This document shows positions 39,691 through 48,118 of a stretch of DNA of 64,000 nt, piece after piece; position 1 is the stretch's first letter; the number at the start of each line of letters is the position of its first letter. The stretch is from NCBI GenBank assembly GCA_029339505.1, contig JAQISU010000057.1, forward strand, positions 9,268,001 to 9,332,000, written 5' to 3'. Under the pieces are notes generated by a model. The model was not told the origin of the DNA. It made no database searches and saw only the letters and a program-made list of their open reading frames with translations. Source of the stretch: Unio delphinus. Lineage: Eukaryota > Mollusca > Bivalvia > Unionida > Unionidae. Both the position numbers and the translations under genes were made by a program.

Positions 39691-40815
39691 AGGATTCATC
39701 CTGTAATGATGCTGTTTCACAGGTGCAGAATCTCCATGCGTTAGCGTGATTGTGTTTGCAAATGAAAATCTTATACTGGCCAGTACTGGGTGATCCAATA
39801 TGACATTTGTATCTGTAATTGCCTTACATTGGTCAGTACTAGGTGATCCAAATACAGTAGACTCTGTCTTGAAAGACCACTCCTTCTGCCGAAAAAATAA
39901 ATGGTCTCTCATAACACTATATAATGAATAAATCTGTGCATGGAGATTCTGGTCTCTCAAAACAGGTGGTCTCTCATAGAAATGGTCACTCAAGACAGAT
40001 TTTACTTTATGACTGCCACATACATGTGGCATGATGTCCCACCCAGCCACAAAATCCTGACATCAGGCTGACCAGTCTTAACACACCTCTCAATGCTCAG
40101 CGCCAAGTGATACAGCTGTTAGTACCATTTTATAAGCCAGTGGTGGATGCCTCGAGTGGCCGAGTGGTCTAAAGCGCTCTCCGTTACGGATCATTGCCAT
40201 CTCACCTCTGTCTGCATGGGTTCGAGTCGGCTAATATTTAGCCTAAGATTCGGCTCATGTAGTTATGTGAGAAAGATTGCCAGTAGCTTCTCGTGGGTCG
40301 GTGGTTCTTTCCGGAGGTTTTCTCCGGGTTCTTCCTTCACCAAGAATACTGGCCGCCATGTATAGACTATCGTGTGTTAAAAAATGGCGTTAAACCCTAC
40401 AACAACAGCAATAAGCCAGTGGTATGACTTACATGGGATTCGAACCTGCAACCTCCTGCATCTGAAGCTGACACTTGAACCTTGAGGCCACCAGAACTTT
40501 GTGACTGACTATGACTGTGTTTGCAACTGTAAATGCCAAGTCATTTTGGATCTCCCAGTTCTGGGAGATCCGTTGTGGCTGTGTTTGCATGTGTGAATTC
40601 CTTGTATTGGTCATTACTAGGAGATCCATTATGGCTGTGTTTGCATATGTGTGAATTCCTTGTATTGGTAATTACTAGGAGGTCGAGTATGGCTGTGTTT
40701 TGCATTTGTGAATGTCTTTGACGGGTCAATACTGATCCATTACACTGGCCAGTACTGGGTGATCCAATATGACTGTTTGCATATGTGAATGCTTTGTATT
40801 CGTCAGTACTAGGTG
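39691..40815. repeat. Diverged 54-bp minisatellite (left of the Polinton)
   Basis: Degenerate copies of the unit 'tgtttgcatgtgtgaatgcc' + 'ttgtactggtcagtactggg' + 'tgatccaatatgac' are clear at 39,740-39,860 and 40,505-40,815, with the SINE at 40,147 inserted between. The array resumes after the Polinton at 57,003. Confidence 0.75.
40147..40412 (+). repeat. tRNA-derived SINE (family A), plus orientation
   Basis: The best-preserved copy: box A 'tggccgagtggtctaaagcg', 'ccgttacggatcattgccat', box B 'gggttcgagtc', and tail 'aatggcgttaaaccctacaa' + 'caaca'. Confidence 0.85.
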
Positions 40816-41189
40816 AGCAGCAGAGAGGCTGAACCTCACTTTTTCCCCAAAAATGCAAAAAAATCACACCTCGATAGTGGCCATTTACCAAACTGAGACT
40901 TAAAAAAAATCGCTAACTCGTATTTTGCCATTCTGAGACTTAACATTTTTTGCCTCACCGTGAATGATTCAGTGTGATAGCAGAGAGGCTGAACCTCACT
41001 TTTTCCCAAAATTTACAAAAAAATCACCCCTCGATGTTGGCCATTTATCAAACTGAGACTTAAAAAAAAAATCGTCAGCTCGTATTTTGCTGATCTACGA
41101 CTTATTATTTTCGGGTAAAAATTATTATCTCGGTGAAGAAAAACTTAACATAACAATACCCGAGGTGGTAATTTTTGAAAATATTTAAC
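40816..41189 (+). repeat. Left terminal inverted repeat of the Polinton
   Basis: 374 bp matching the inverse of 56,630-57,002 almost perfectly; homology stops at 41,190. Internally it is a diverged tandem duplication: the terminal motif 'agcagagaggctgaacctca' occurs at 40,819 and again at 40,979. The stop codon of the ATPase gene lies just inside its inner end. Confidence 0.95.
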
Positions 41190-41844
41190 TGTATATCCTA
41201 TCAAGTCCAATTCGATATCGTGTTCGTGGATCATGTCTCGCAATAGTTACAAATCCATAAGGAGTTCTCTGAGCATTTCCGAAAAAGTTTTTAAATTTAT
41301 TAAAATCAAAATCTGTGCACCAAGTTTGCCAAATATTTCTTAACGTATGTGTATCAACTCCGTTAAATACGGTAATTAAATTACAATTATCTCGAATTAC
41401 TTTAGGAATCTGAGTATATCTCTGAGTAAGATAAATCACATCTGCGTTTTTATGTCTGCCACGTGAGAAAATTCTTTCAGGATTTTTTTGTTTATCTAAC
41501 ATTACATCATCGTATACGACGAGATTATCAAGTCTTCCGTCAAGATCATCGACAGACGGAGCATCATCAGTATCTGTTATTATATCAATTACATCTTCTC
41601 CGGTGGTTTCTTTAGCACACTCATTATATTCGCGTAGCACAGAATAACATTGTTGATCATCTACGCTTGGTGCAACTAAATATAATTTATCCCAGTTTAG
41701 ATATTTTACTATCATCGTGAGTAACAATTGAGTTTTACCACTTCCAGATGGTCCAATAATAATCATTCTAATAGAATTTGGTAGCATTGGATGATGTTTA
41801 ACTGGTTGTTTCTTCTTTGTAGCGCTAAAATCTATTACTTCCAT
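41185..41844 (-). CDS. Genome-packaging ATPase (FtsK/HerA type)
   Basis: 219 residues. Walker A GPSGSGKT at residues 31-38 follows the hydrophobic strand 'RMIIIG'. Walker B 'LVVYDD' at about 108-113 ends in two acidic residues. These and the short length match the A32-like packaging ATPases of Polintons, adintoviruses and virophages, which pump the genome into the capsid using ATP. It is the outermost gene at the left end and reads outwards; its stop falls in the TIR. It diverges from the PLA2 gene with only 19 bp between start codons, so the two must share a very compact promoter. The frame is intact. Confidence 0.93.
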   Translation of the reverse strand: MEVIDFSATKKKQPVKHHPMLPNSIRMIIIGPSGSGKTQLLLTMIVKYLNWDKLYLVAPSVDDQQCYSVLREYNECAKETTGEDVIDIITDTDDAPSVDDLDGRLDNLVVYDDVMLDKQKNPERIFSRGRHKNADVIYLTQRYTQIPKVIRDNCNLITVFNGVDTHTLRNIWQTWCTDFDFNKFKNFFGNAQRTPYGFVTIARHDPRTRYRIGLDRIYS

Positions 41845-41863
41845 TTATTAGTATAGTTTATTT

Positions 41864-42313
41864 ATGTATAAAATTATGGATTTCTATTGTGTTAAATGTA
41901 AGAAGCGTACACCAACAAATAATGATATAACAGTTACAACTAAAAATAATCGACTAGCACTTTCAGGTAATTGTGAAATTTGTGGCATAAAAAAATTTAG
42001 ATTCATAAAAAAAACAGCAGGAGATATAGCTGGTAAATTATCAAAACTTCCAGGAGCGCCTTGGGCTAAATATCCAGGAGAAAAACATCTTCCAGGATAT
42101 AATTACTGCGGACCTGGAACTCGATTAGATATCAGACTAGATGAAAATAATCAACCAAATCCAGGAGAAAATCCAATTAATGCTATCGATGAAGCTTGTA
42201 GAATACATGATATCGCATATCGCAGTGATGATCTTCAACAGCGTCATCTCGCAGATGTAAAATTAATTCACGCGTTAAATGCGATTCCTGATAAAAAATT
42301 CAAAGAAAAGTAA
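41864..42313 (+). CDS. Zinc-ribbon plus phospholipase A2-like virion protein
   Basis: 149 residues as read; an ATG at 41,876 is the alternative start and would give a shorter N-terminus. An N-terminal zinc ribbon has C9-x2-C12 and C37-x2-C40. The C-terminal half carries the parvovirus-type PLA2 signature: calcium loop YCGPG at 81-85 and catalytic HD at 115-116 in 'ACRIHDIAY'. Such domains open membranes during virus entry in other families; here the role is inferred. The frame stops at TAA 42,311-42,313, but the same frame then continues for 19 codons ending 'KIMFGASI' at 42,373, a C-terminus typical of these proteins. An in-frame premature stop is therefore likely. Confidence 0.82.
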   Translation: MYKIMDFYCVKCKKRTPTNNDITVTTKNNRLALSGNCEICGIKKFRFIKKTAGDIAGKLSKLPGAPWAKYPGEKHLPGYNYCGPGTRLDIRLDENNQPNPGENPINAIDEACRIHDIAYRSDDLQQRHLADVKLIHALNAIPDKKFKEK

Positions 42314-42372
42314 GCTTCTTGGTTGATAAAAACAGCTATGAAAGGTAAAATAATGTTTGGTGCTAGTATTTA

Positions 42373-42397
42373 AAAATCTAAATTATTTTACAATAAC
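42373..42397 (+). promoter_or_regulatory. Junction motif before the integrase gene
   Basis: AAAATCTAAATTATTTTACAATAAC ends directly at the integrase ATG. It is a degenerate copy of the element's AAAATCT-n-AGATTTT + ACAATAA motif. Confidence 0.5.
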
Positions 42398-43366
42398 ATG
42401 GAATCTATTTATTATTCTCCTAGCGGCTACTGGAAAGGTTACGCAGCAATTAAAAAACTAGCCAATGCTGCATCGGTAAAATATAAAACCGCAAAAGATT
42501 GGTTATCCAAACAGGCGTTATGGCAAATTTATCTTCCGGGTCCTAAAAAAATTAATTATTCTCATTTTGATGTTTTTGTACCGAATGAAGTTCATCAAGC
42601 CGATATATTATTTCTTCCTCGTGATAACGGTTACAAATATGCATTAACCGTAGTTGATATCGCTAGTAGATATAAGGAAGCAATACCGTTAAAAACAAAA
42701 TCATCCACGGAAGTTTCCATCGCATTTGAAAAGATTTATCGTAAAGGTCCACTAAGTTGGCCAAATCTATTACAAGTTGATCCTGGTAAGGAATTTCAAG
42801 GTGCTGTTACATCTACGATGAAAACTCATAACGTAGCTATACGACGAGGACACACTGCAATACACCGCGATCAGGCAATTGTAGAGCGATTTAATAGAAC
42901 TCTGGCTGAGCGGTTATTTGGATATCAATACGCGAAAGAATTTACTCAAAAAACTCGATCTCGTGAATGGGTCAAAAGATTACCAAAAGTAGTATCCGCG
43001 TTAAATAACGAAATAACTCGAACAATCAATAACAAGCCTAACATCGCAATAAAAAAAAAATATGTACCTGGTATTAGAAATACTAACACTTCCAATTTCA
43101 GCGAACCAATTCTCGGTGACGTCACTGTGAGATATTTATATGAGCCAGGTGAACTCGAAGGTGGTAGCGCAAGAGCCACTGATCCTATTTGGATTATCAC
43201 TACACATAAAATATCATCGTCGACACGATCTTTTAGTGGAAATGCTAGCATTTCTAGGCCAGCAATTTATAGATTGGATTCGTCCGCACCTCAGCGAGGA
43301 TTTACACGCGAACAACTACAAGTTATTCCTGACGATACTCAATTACCACCGCGAAAAGTTAGTTAG
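42398..43366 (+). CDS. Polinton integrase (rve/retroviral type)
   Basis: 322 residues, about the usual length. The catalytic triad is visible: D69 in 'HQADILFL', D128 in 'LQVDPGKEF' and E163 in 'AIVERFNRTL', giving a D-x34-E spacing. 'VVDIASRYKEA' at 85-95 follows the first Asp as in rve integrases. The C-terminal part (about 245-322, 'VRYLYEPGELEGG' ... 'YRLD' ... 'FTREQLQVIP') is the SH3-like tail of this clade. It would cut the TIR ends and join them to host DNA, giving the 6-bp duplication seen at the borders. Start chosen at the ATG following the junction motif. Intact and probably functional. Confidence 0.95.
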   Translation: MESIYYSPSGYWKGYAAIKKLANAASVKYKTAKDWLSKQALWQIYLPGPKKINYSHFDVFVPNEVHQADILFLPRDNGYKYALTVVDIASRYKEAIPLKTKSSTEVSIAFEKIYRKGPLSWPNLLQVDPGKEFQGAVTSTMKTHNVAIRRGHTAIHRDQAIVERFNRTLAERLFGYQYAKEFTQKTRSREWVKRLPKVVSALNNEITRTINNKPNIAIKKKYVPGIRNTNTSNFSEPILGDVTVRYLYEPGELEGGSARATDPIWIITTHKISSSTRSFSGNASISRPAIYRLDSSAPQRGFTREQLQVIPDDTQLPPRKVS

Positions 43367-43637
43367 CGTGACGTATATTACACTCCAGACACGTTAATCT
43401 TACATTGCCAACGACGTGTCCGAGATTATTATCGATTCTATCAACGGTAAATTGATAACGATCTCCAGGATGATACCGCCAGCGCATTAAACAATTGCAA
43501 GCAGCGCAGTGATTATCTTGCTGCGTTTTCAACGATAGTATTAAACCCGAATTAATATTAAAATTTCTATTTTTTTTTCTTATCTTGTTGTTTATATCCT
43601 GATAATTTTTTCTCAACAACGTAAATATCAACATCAT
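43359..43637 (-). CDS. HNH/endonuclease VII-like domain (probable polymerase-gene C-terminus)
   Basis: The useful part is residues about 40-92: CxxC (C44, C47), then 'VDRIDNNLGHVVGNV' containing the ββα-metal core with D66, D69, N70, H74 and N78, then CxxC (C83, C86). This is a zinc-stabilised HNH nuclease fold. The nominal ATG lies inside the preceding helicase coding sequence and the frames meet in a 9-T run (43,570-43,578, A run on the coding strand). The domain is therefore probably the C-terminal end of the polymerase-helicase protein rather than a separate gene. A nuclease here could process replication or packaging intermediates; that is inference. Confidence 0.7.
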   Translation of the reverse strand: MMLIFTLLRKNYQDINNKIRKKNRNFNINSGLILSLKTQQDNHCAACNCLMRWRYHPGDRYQFTVDRIDNNLGHVVGNVRLTCLECNIRHAN

Positions 43638-44133
43638 AACTACTTGCTGTATCTTCGATGTTAACTCTTCGCAGTTGATTTATTCGTCTAGCTCTAGATA
43701 CCGCTAAATAAACTAAATTTGACCATTCAATACGATTATCTACGATCCAAATAATTGTATCTGTGATAGTTAATCCTTGTGATGAGTGTATCGTGGCCGC
43801 GTATCCTAACACCCAAGGTGAATTTTCAGCACTCAATGCATCTTCAACAACATTGATATCAACTAAAACAATTTCATTTAATACTAATTTTTCTTTACCA
43901 CCGCCAGGAATATCAACATCGATATCTTGTTTTCGTGTATCAGATGGTCTATAACACAAAGGAACTTTTATCTCAGGAAATTTCTCTTTATGTATTTCAA
44001 ATAACCTTCGTTGAATATCATCTCGGGTTATTTTTCTACTTGCAAATACTATATCGTTGGGTGTCCAAGATTCCCAAAATTGTTCTTCAGGGGTTTTTCG
44101 CGATAACCTCTCTGAAAATTTCACATTGTTCAT
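43567..44133 (-). CDS. SF1 helicase C-terminal half (segment of the polymerase-helicase gene)
   Basis: Contains the late SF1 (Pif1/RecD-like) motifs: 'GYAATIHSSQGLTI' (motif V) at about residues 109-122 and 'LVYLAVSRAR' (motif VI) near 140. The preceding segment ends at 44,087 in another frame. The change of frame falls in the G4T5 stretch 44,090-44,098, after which this segment carries on the helicase. The reading ends at TAG 43,567 in a run of A residues, beyond which the HNH domain continues in a different frame. The ATG at 44,133 is internal and not a real start. Confidence 0.8.
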   Translation of the reverse strand: MNNVKFSERLSRKTPEEQFWESWTPNDIVFASRKITRDDIQRRLFEIHKEKFPEIKVPLCYRPSDTRKQDIDVDIPGGGKEKLVLNEIVLVDINVVEDALSAENSPWVLGYAATIHSSQGLTITDTIIWIVDNRIEWSNLVYLAVSRARRINQLRRVNIEDTASSYDVDIYVVEKKLSGYKQQDKKKK

Positions 44134-46072
44134 TATCAGATTTTCGTCTAATTCTAAATTTTAAATCTTTTATTTCTTCATCTAGCGATCTAAAATCTTC
44201 TGTGGTTTCTTCATAATAATCAACATTTTCTTTCAACCACTTATGCGGAGATTCTCCGCAAAATGGAGGTGGTTGACCATCATTTCCGCATAATATCACC
44301 GCTGTATTTTTCGTAGATAACCAACTGAGAAATTGTTGTAATATTGTTAGTGGCACTGTACACACTTCATCCCAAAGAATCATCGATGGAATAAATTTAT
44401 TACCCATTCGTGATGGAGTCCACGCATCGCCCTTCCACCTAAAGAAACTATGATACGTACTAGCAGGAATTCCACGTTCTTTTATATCTTTCTTTAGTTT
44501 ATGAGTCGGTGTTAGCGCTTTTATGTTAACGTCTTTATACATTTTTATAATTCTTTCTGTTTTTCCAGAACCTCCACAACCGTTTAAGTAAACCGTCTTA
44601 TATCTCGTTATAGGATCAAACACTGACGGAGCTGAGGAAAATTCTAACTGAATATTTTCTGGATTTTTTCCTCGATAACTATCAAGTATCTCAACGCTAG
44701 CATGAGGATTATAATCGTGTAATTTTTCTTTTTTAATTCTCCAAGATCCCCAACCTTCTCCGAGAAATGGTTCAACAGCAGAAATATGTTTCTCATGGAA
44801 GTACATAGAATCAGTTGCAACTCTTACAGCGATATCTGGAAATTTATTTATCATTGAAAATAAATTAATACTCGTGTACGCTAACATTGAAGCTCTTAAA
44901 TGTACCCACTGAGCATTTTCTCCATCTATGTAAGTTATAACAGTTCCATATTCTTTCCCGTTTAATAAAAATGCTTTTCTACTCGTTACAAATCTATTAG
45001 TATCAGTGAGATGTTTAATAATAATTTGTTCTTCAACTGGATCAATTATTAATCTAGAAGCATATCGAGCACTAGAAAATCTTCCTCCTTGAGTAAACTT
45101 CCCAATGATTTTTCTTCCGTAATCCTTTGCTGATTTCTCTCTACCACAATATAATTGTTTAGCGATTATCATTATTTCTTTCTCACAGTGATTTGGAAAT
45201 TCTTTCTTACACTTCTTAATTATATAATTTAAATCTGGTATTGGTAACCAAACATCTTTTTGGCATTTATAACTTATTATAGCCTCACCAACTGTCAACG
45301 ACGTTAACATACCACTATCTAACATATATCGCAACAACACTATTGGAGTCCATGATTTCTCAGACATGTGTTTGCCAAGCCAGCAATAACTACAATCGTG
45401 TAATCCACGCTTAAGTTCAAACGCAATAACTTTAGCGAATCCAGTTAAATCAAAATCTGGTAAATCTCCGTTAATCGCAACACGCGTCATTTCATGTGTT
45501 GGATGTCCGAAACGTCTAAAATATTCACCACACACTCCCATTCCAAGAAAACCTCCGGGATAACTAGCATTCATATCAGCTGAAACTAAATTCTTATTAT
45601 CATACTTTGTATTCCATAATCCGCCATGTCCGTATTCAATACAACTTAATTTTACATCGTCAAGAAATCCTTTCGAAGTTTTTCTCCAAGAATTTCTTTC
45701 ACGAGCGTAATGAGCAATTACTGATGAAACCGTAAAAGAATTACATAATATTTGTTCATCAAAATCACTTACAAAATCTTTTGTAACATTTTTCATACGC
45801 GAATCTAATTGTTCTTCGCGATATAATTCTCCGCTGGATTTCACAAATTGATCAAATCCTATTTCAGGATCTTCACTACTACTAAATAACCAAATTGAAG
45901 TTGGATCATCTTCGTTTATTTCCGCTATCGCATCAAATAATTTCCCCTCGTAAAATCCATCTTTGGTAAATTTTTCAGGTATGTATTTTACAACCTTTGA
46001 CGGTGGAAACTCAGTTATTGTGGAATTCCAAGCATGCCCGTTATGATCAATAATTTCAATTGGTACTTTTTT
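44087..46072 (-). CDS. Family B DNA polymerase palm fused to SF1 helicase (middle segment)
   Basis: Open for 662 codons from 46,072, after an in-frame TAA at 46,073-46,075. There is no good ATG before the catalytic region; a GTG at 45,844 is only the first nominal start. Motif A is 'SADMNASYPG' (Asp at ~45,576). A 'IIGKFTQGG' block probably supplies the motif B lysine. Motif C reads 'VATDSMYF' (~44,811): the catalytic second Asp is present but the first position is Ala. After a ~70-residue linker the SF1 helicase starts with Walker A GCGGSGKT (~44,558-44,581), 'TPTHKLKKD' (motif Ia) and Walker B 'LWDEV'. It would copy and unwind the element during replication. Broken in frame at both ends. 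Confidence 0.85.
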   Translation of the reverse strand, partial: KKVPIEIIDHNGHAWNSTITEFPPSKVVKYIPEKFTKDGFYEGKLFDAIAEINEDDPTSIWLFSSSEDPEIGFDQFVKSSGELYREEQLDSRMKNVTKDFVSDFDEQILCNSFTVSSVIAHYARERNSWRKTSKGFLDDVKLSCIEYGHGGLWNTKYDNKNLVSADMNASYPGGFLGMGVCGEYFRRFGHPTHEMTRVAINGDLPDFDLTGFAKVIAFELKRGLHDCSYCWLGKHMSEKSWTPIVLLRYMLDSGMLTSLTVGEAIISYKCQKDVWLPIPDLNYIIKKCKKEFPNHCEKEIMIIAKQLYCGREKSAKDYGRKIIGKFTQGGRFSSARYASRLIIDPVEEQIIIKHLTDTNRFVTSRKAFLLNGKEYGTVITYIDGENAQWVHLRASMLAYTSINLFSMINKFPDIAVRVATDSMYFHEKHISAVEPFLGEGWGSWRIKKEKLHDYNPHASVEILDSYRGKNPENIQLEFSSAPSVFDPITRYKTVYLNGCGGSGKTERIIKMYKDVNIKALTPTHKLKKDIKERGIPASTYHSFFRWKGDAWTPSRMGNKFIPSMILWDEVCTVPLTILQQFLSWLSTKNTAVILCGNDGQPPPFCGESPHKWLKENVDYYEETTEDFRSLDEEIKDLKFRIRRKSDNEQCEIFREVIAKNP

Positions 46073-46163
46073 TTATTTATATTTACAATCGTGTAATATC
46101 TCTCCGGTTATGGTTTTAACTGTAATAGGATATTTTAAAGATTTTTGTAATTCAGTAACATCA

Positions 46164-46793
46164 CTAATCGAAGCTCCACCTTGCTCTTTCATCCGTTTTC
46201 CCCAAGATGTTATTTTTTTCACATCGTTGCTGAGTTAATCCATTTCCTCGCGAAGAATTTTTAAAATGTTCCATAACTCGCTCGGCAACACAATTTATCA
46301 GCGATGATTCTGAAGTTTTCATCGGATACATTTTATCGTAGTAGATATCTACGTGAATTTTGTATAATCCATATATCACAACAGTCACAGGATAATCTCT
46401 GTTATAATAATGGCCATCAATTCCAACGAGCGTTCCTGGATTCATAGCGGAGTTGAAAATCACATTTTTGTTATTTTTCATCACAGTGTTATAATTATCT
46501 CGGATAATCCAACCATGGACTTCACCACTAGTATCCCATTTAATCCACTTTATTCTGCAGTAGTAGTTGTTGTTATCCAACAACGATAATATATTCAACG
46601 CGCGAACTTCATCTATGGTACCATCATTGAGTTTTTTACCATCACTTACTCTATAACTGGTATACATATATGTAGCTCCATCTTTACGAAATTCTTTCTT
46701 CGCGTGTGCTATTATTTTTATAAGCGATTTATCCTTGATTTTCCTTATTGATAATCCGGATTTTGCATCGAGTGAAAAATAAATTTTACTCAT
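46164..46793 (-). CDS. N-terminal segment of the polymerase-helicase gene
   Basis: 209 codons from ATG 46,793 (MSKIYFSLDAKSG...). I recognise no catalytic motif in it. From about residue 190 ('HFKNSSRGNGLTQQRC') the frame is lost in a 7-T run (46,213-46,219, A run in the coding strand). The neighbouring frame is then open down to the TAA at 46,073 that begins the polymerase segment. Continuity of composition and the lack of any other start suggest this is the amino-terminal part of the same polypeptide. Alternatively it is a separate regulatory protein. It diverges from the small zinc protein gene across an 85-bp AT-rich spacer. Confidence 0.6.
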   Translation of the reverse strand: MSKIYFSLDAKSGLSIRKIKDKSLIKIIAHAKKEFRKDGATYMYTSYRVSDGKKLNDGTIDEVRALNILSLLDNNNYYCRIKWIKWDTSGEVHGWIIRDNYNTVMKNNKNVIFNSAMNPGTLVGIDGHYYNRDYPVTVVIYGLYKIHVDIYYDKMYPMKTSESSLINCVAERVMEHFKNSSRGNGLTQQRCEKNNILGKTDERARWSFD

Positions 46794-46878
46794 TATATAA
46801 AAGCAAATATCTAATTAAAAAATAAAAATAAAACATATGTTTAAATTTTAATTAAATATATATGTATAATTATATAAC
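46794..46878. promoter_or_regulatory. Divergent promoter region
   Basis: 85 bp of almost pure A/T between two divergent start codons. It contains 'tatataaaag' next to the leftward gene and 'attatataac' next to the rightward gene, both TATA-like. Confidence 0.4.
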
Positions 46879-47163
46879 ATGAATCATTGTAAGTGGTTAC
46901 TAATCGGTTCGACAAACACGTGTAATAAATTATCGAAAAAAAAATATTGCGGACAGCATCAAGTATCAATTCGACGCGGAAGTACAGGACCAAAACCTTG
47001 TATCGTGTGCGGTGTTGGAGTGCGAGGTGAAACACAATTATGTGTGGAACATGGCGGTAAAAAATATAGAGAATTAAAAAGGTATTACGATGTCTACACA
47101 CATGTGAAACACCGTAATCAAATTATACAAACCCCGCAAGACTACGTAAACAGACCAATGTGA
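46879..47163 (+). CDS. Small Cys/His-rich putative zinc-binding protein
   Basis: 94 residues with two repeated metal-binding patterns: C4, C15, C24-x2-H27 and C41-x2-C44, C55-x2-H58. The spacing of the second (CxxC-x10-CxxH) is a zinc-finger layout. Basic residues (RRG, KKK, KRYY) suggest nucleic acid binding. I do not recognise the family. It sits head-to-head with the polymerase gene and 39 bp before the homing endonuclease gene, so an early regulatory role is possible but unproven. The frame is intact. Confidence 0.6.
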   Translation: MNHCKWLLIGSTNTCNKLSKKKYCGQHQVSIRRGSTGPKPCIVCGVGVRGETQLCVEHGGKKYRELKRYYDVYTHVKHRNQIIQTPQDYVNRPM

Positions 47164-47202
47164 ATTAACATTTAAACAAAGAAAAACCTTAATAAAATAA
47201 TA

Positions 47203-47716
47203 ATGTCTAACGAATACGTTTCGCACCCGATTTACGTTAATTACGAAGCTTCTCGAGATGGAACTGTTAGAAATCGACGACTAAGAAAAAAAAATTGGAG
47301 TTATTAATAATTCTGGTTATTTACGAATTTCTATAAACTACCAAGGAAAAAAAAAAGGTTATAATACTCACAGATTTATCGTTGAAGTATTTATTGGAAA
47401 AATTCCACCTGGTTATGTTGTTGATCACATCGATGGAAATAAATTAAATAATCACGTTGATAATTTACGAATCATTACTCAGCGAGAAAATTGTCTTAAT
47501 ACGAATTCACATCGAAGTAAAAACCGTATACCAAGACCAGTTACTGCGACAGAACTTGGAAATTCTAATAATTTTATAACAGATTTTCCGTCTATCAATT
47601 CCGCTGCGAGATATTTCAATATCGATCCGGGTTCAGTAAGACGAGTAGCTGAAGGTATAATAACATCATCATACTCTGATAAATTTAACTGTAGAATTTC
47701 ATTCGAATACACATAA
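47203..47716 (+). pseudogene. HNH homing endonuclease with NUMOD-type domains, frame broken
   Basis: Starts MSNEYVSHPIYVNYEASRDG, a NUMOD4-like start. The frame breaks in an A9 run (47,286-47,294); the next frame carries the HNH core 'GYVVDHIDGNKLNN' followed by 'VDNLRIITQRENCLN', the classical homing HNH signature. It ends with a NUMOD1-like helix-turn-helix, 'FPSINSAARYFNID', stopping at 47,714-47,716. Such enzymes cut a specific site and spread by repair; they are common in phages and giant viruses. It may be a selfish passenger in the element. One frame change separates the two halves; otherwise no stops are seen. Confidence 0.8.
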
Positions 47717-47729
47717 AATTATTTCAAAA

Positions 47730-48118
47730 TCAATTTATAATTTCAAAACTATTATCAAATTCCTCAGCGAATTTTGATATATTTTTTTCTTCTTCGAATA
47801 CATCACCAACGGCTTTTATTAGTGTATTCAAAAGTTTAGAAAGTTCAATAAAATCAACGAGGGAAGATTCACTACCAGTTAAATTAAGTTGATAAATTAT
47901 TTGATTCCGCTGCCGAATTAGCGTCTTAGCTACATGATATTCAGATCGGTATGTTGGATAATCCTTGGATCTCGCAGATGTTATCTTACGAAACTCATCT
48001 ACAAGGTAATCAGCGTTAAAGTGTAATATTTTTTTTCTGTTACAATTGCAGCGATTTCAGGGATTTCATTTACACGATTAAGTTGTTGCGATATTTCGTC
48101 GACGATATTTTGGTTCAT
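47730..48118 (-). pseudogene. Unknown helical protein, frame broken
   Basis: From ATG 48,118 (MNQNIVDEISQQLNR...) the reading runs to an A8 stretch (48,029-48,036 on the plus strand, T run), where the frame changes. The following frame is open to the TGA at 47,730. Together about 129 residues, rich in charged and long-chain residues, predicted mainly helical, with an acidic end ('FEEEKNISKFAEEFDNSF'). No family recognised. It converges on the homing endonuclease gene (13 bp apart) and diverges from the virion gene block, so it could be an early protein. Confidence 0.5.

Noticed and set aside
42311..46075. Stop codon reassignment (two in-frame TAA)
   Set aside because: Other genes in the element end at TAA normally and the host uses the standard code; two lesions are a better explanation.
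47479..47712. 77-codon minus-strand frame inside the homing endonuclease
   Set aside because: Antisense to the HNH/NUMOD coding region, which has recognisable motifs; shadow frame.
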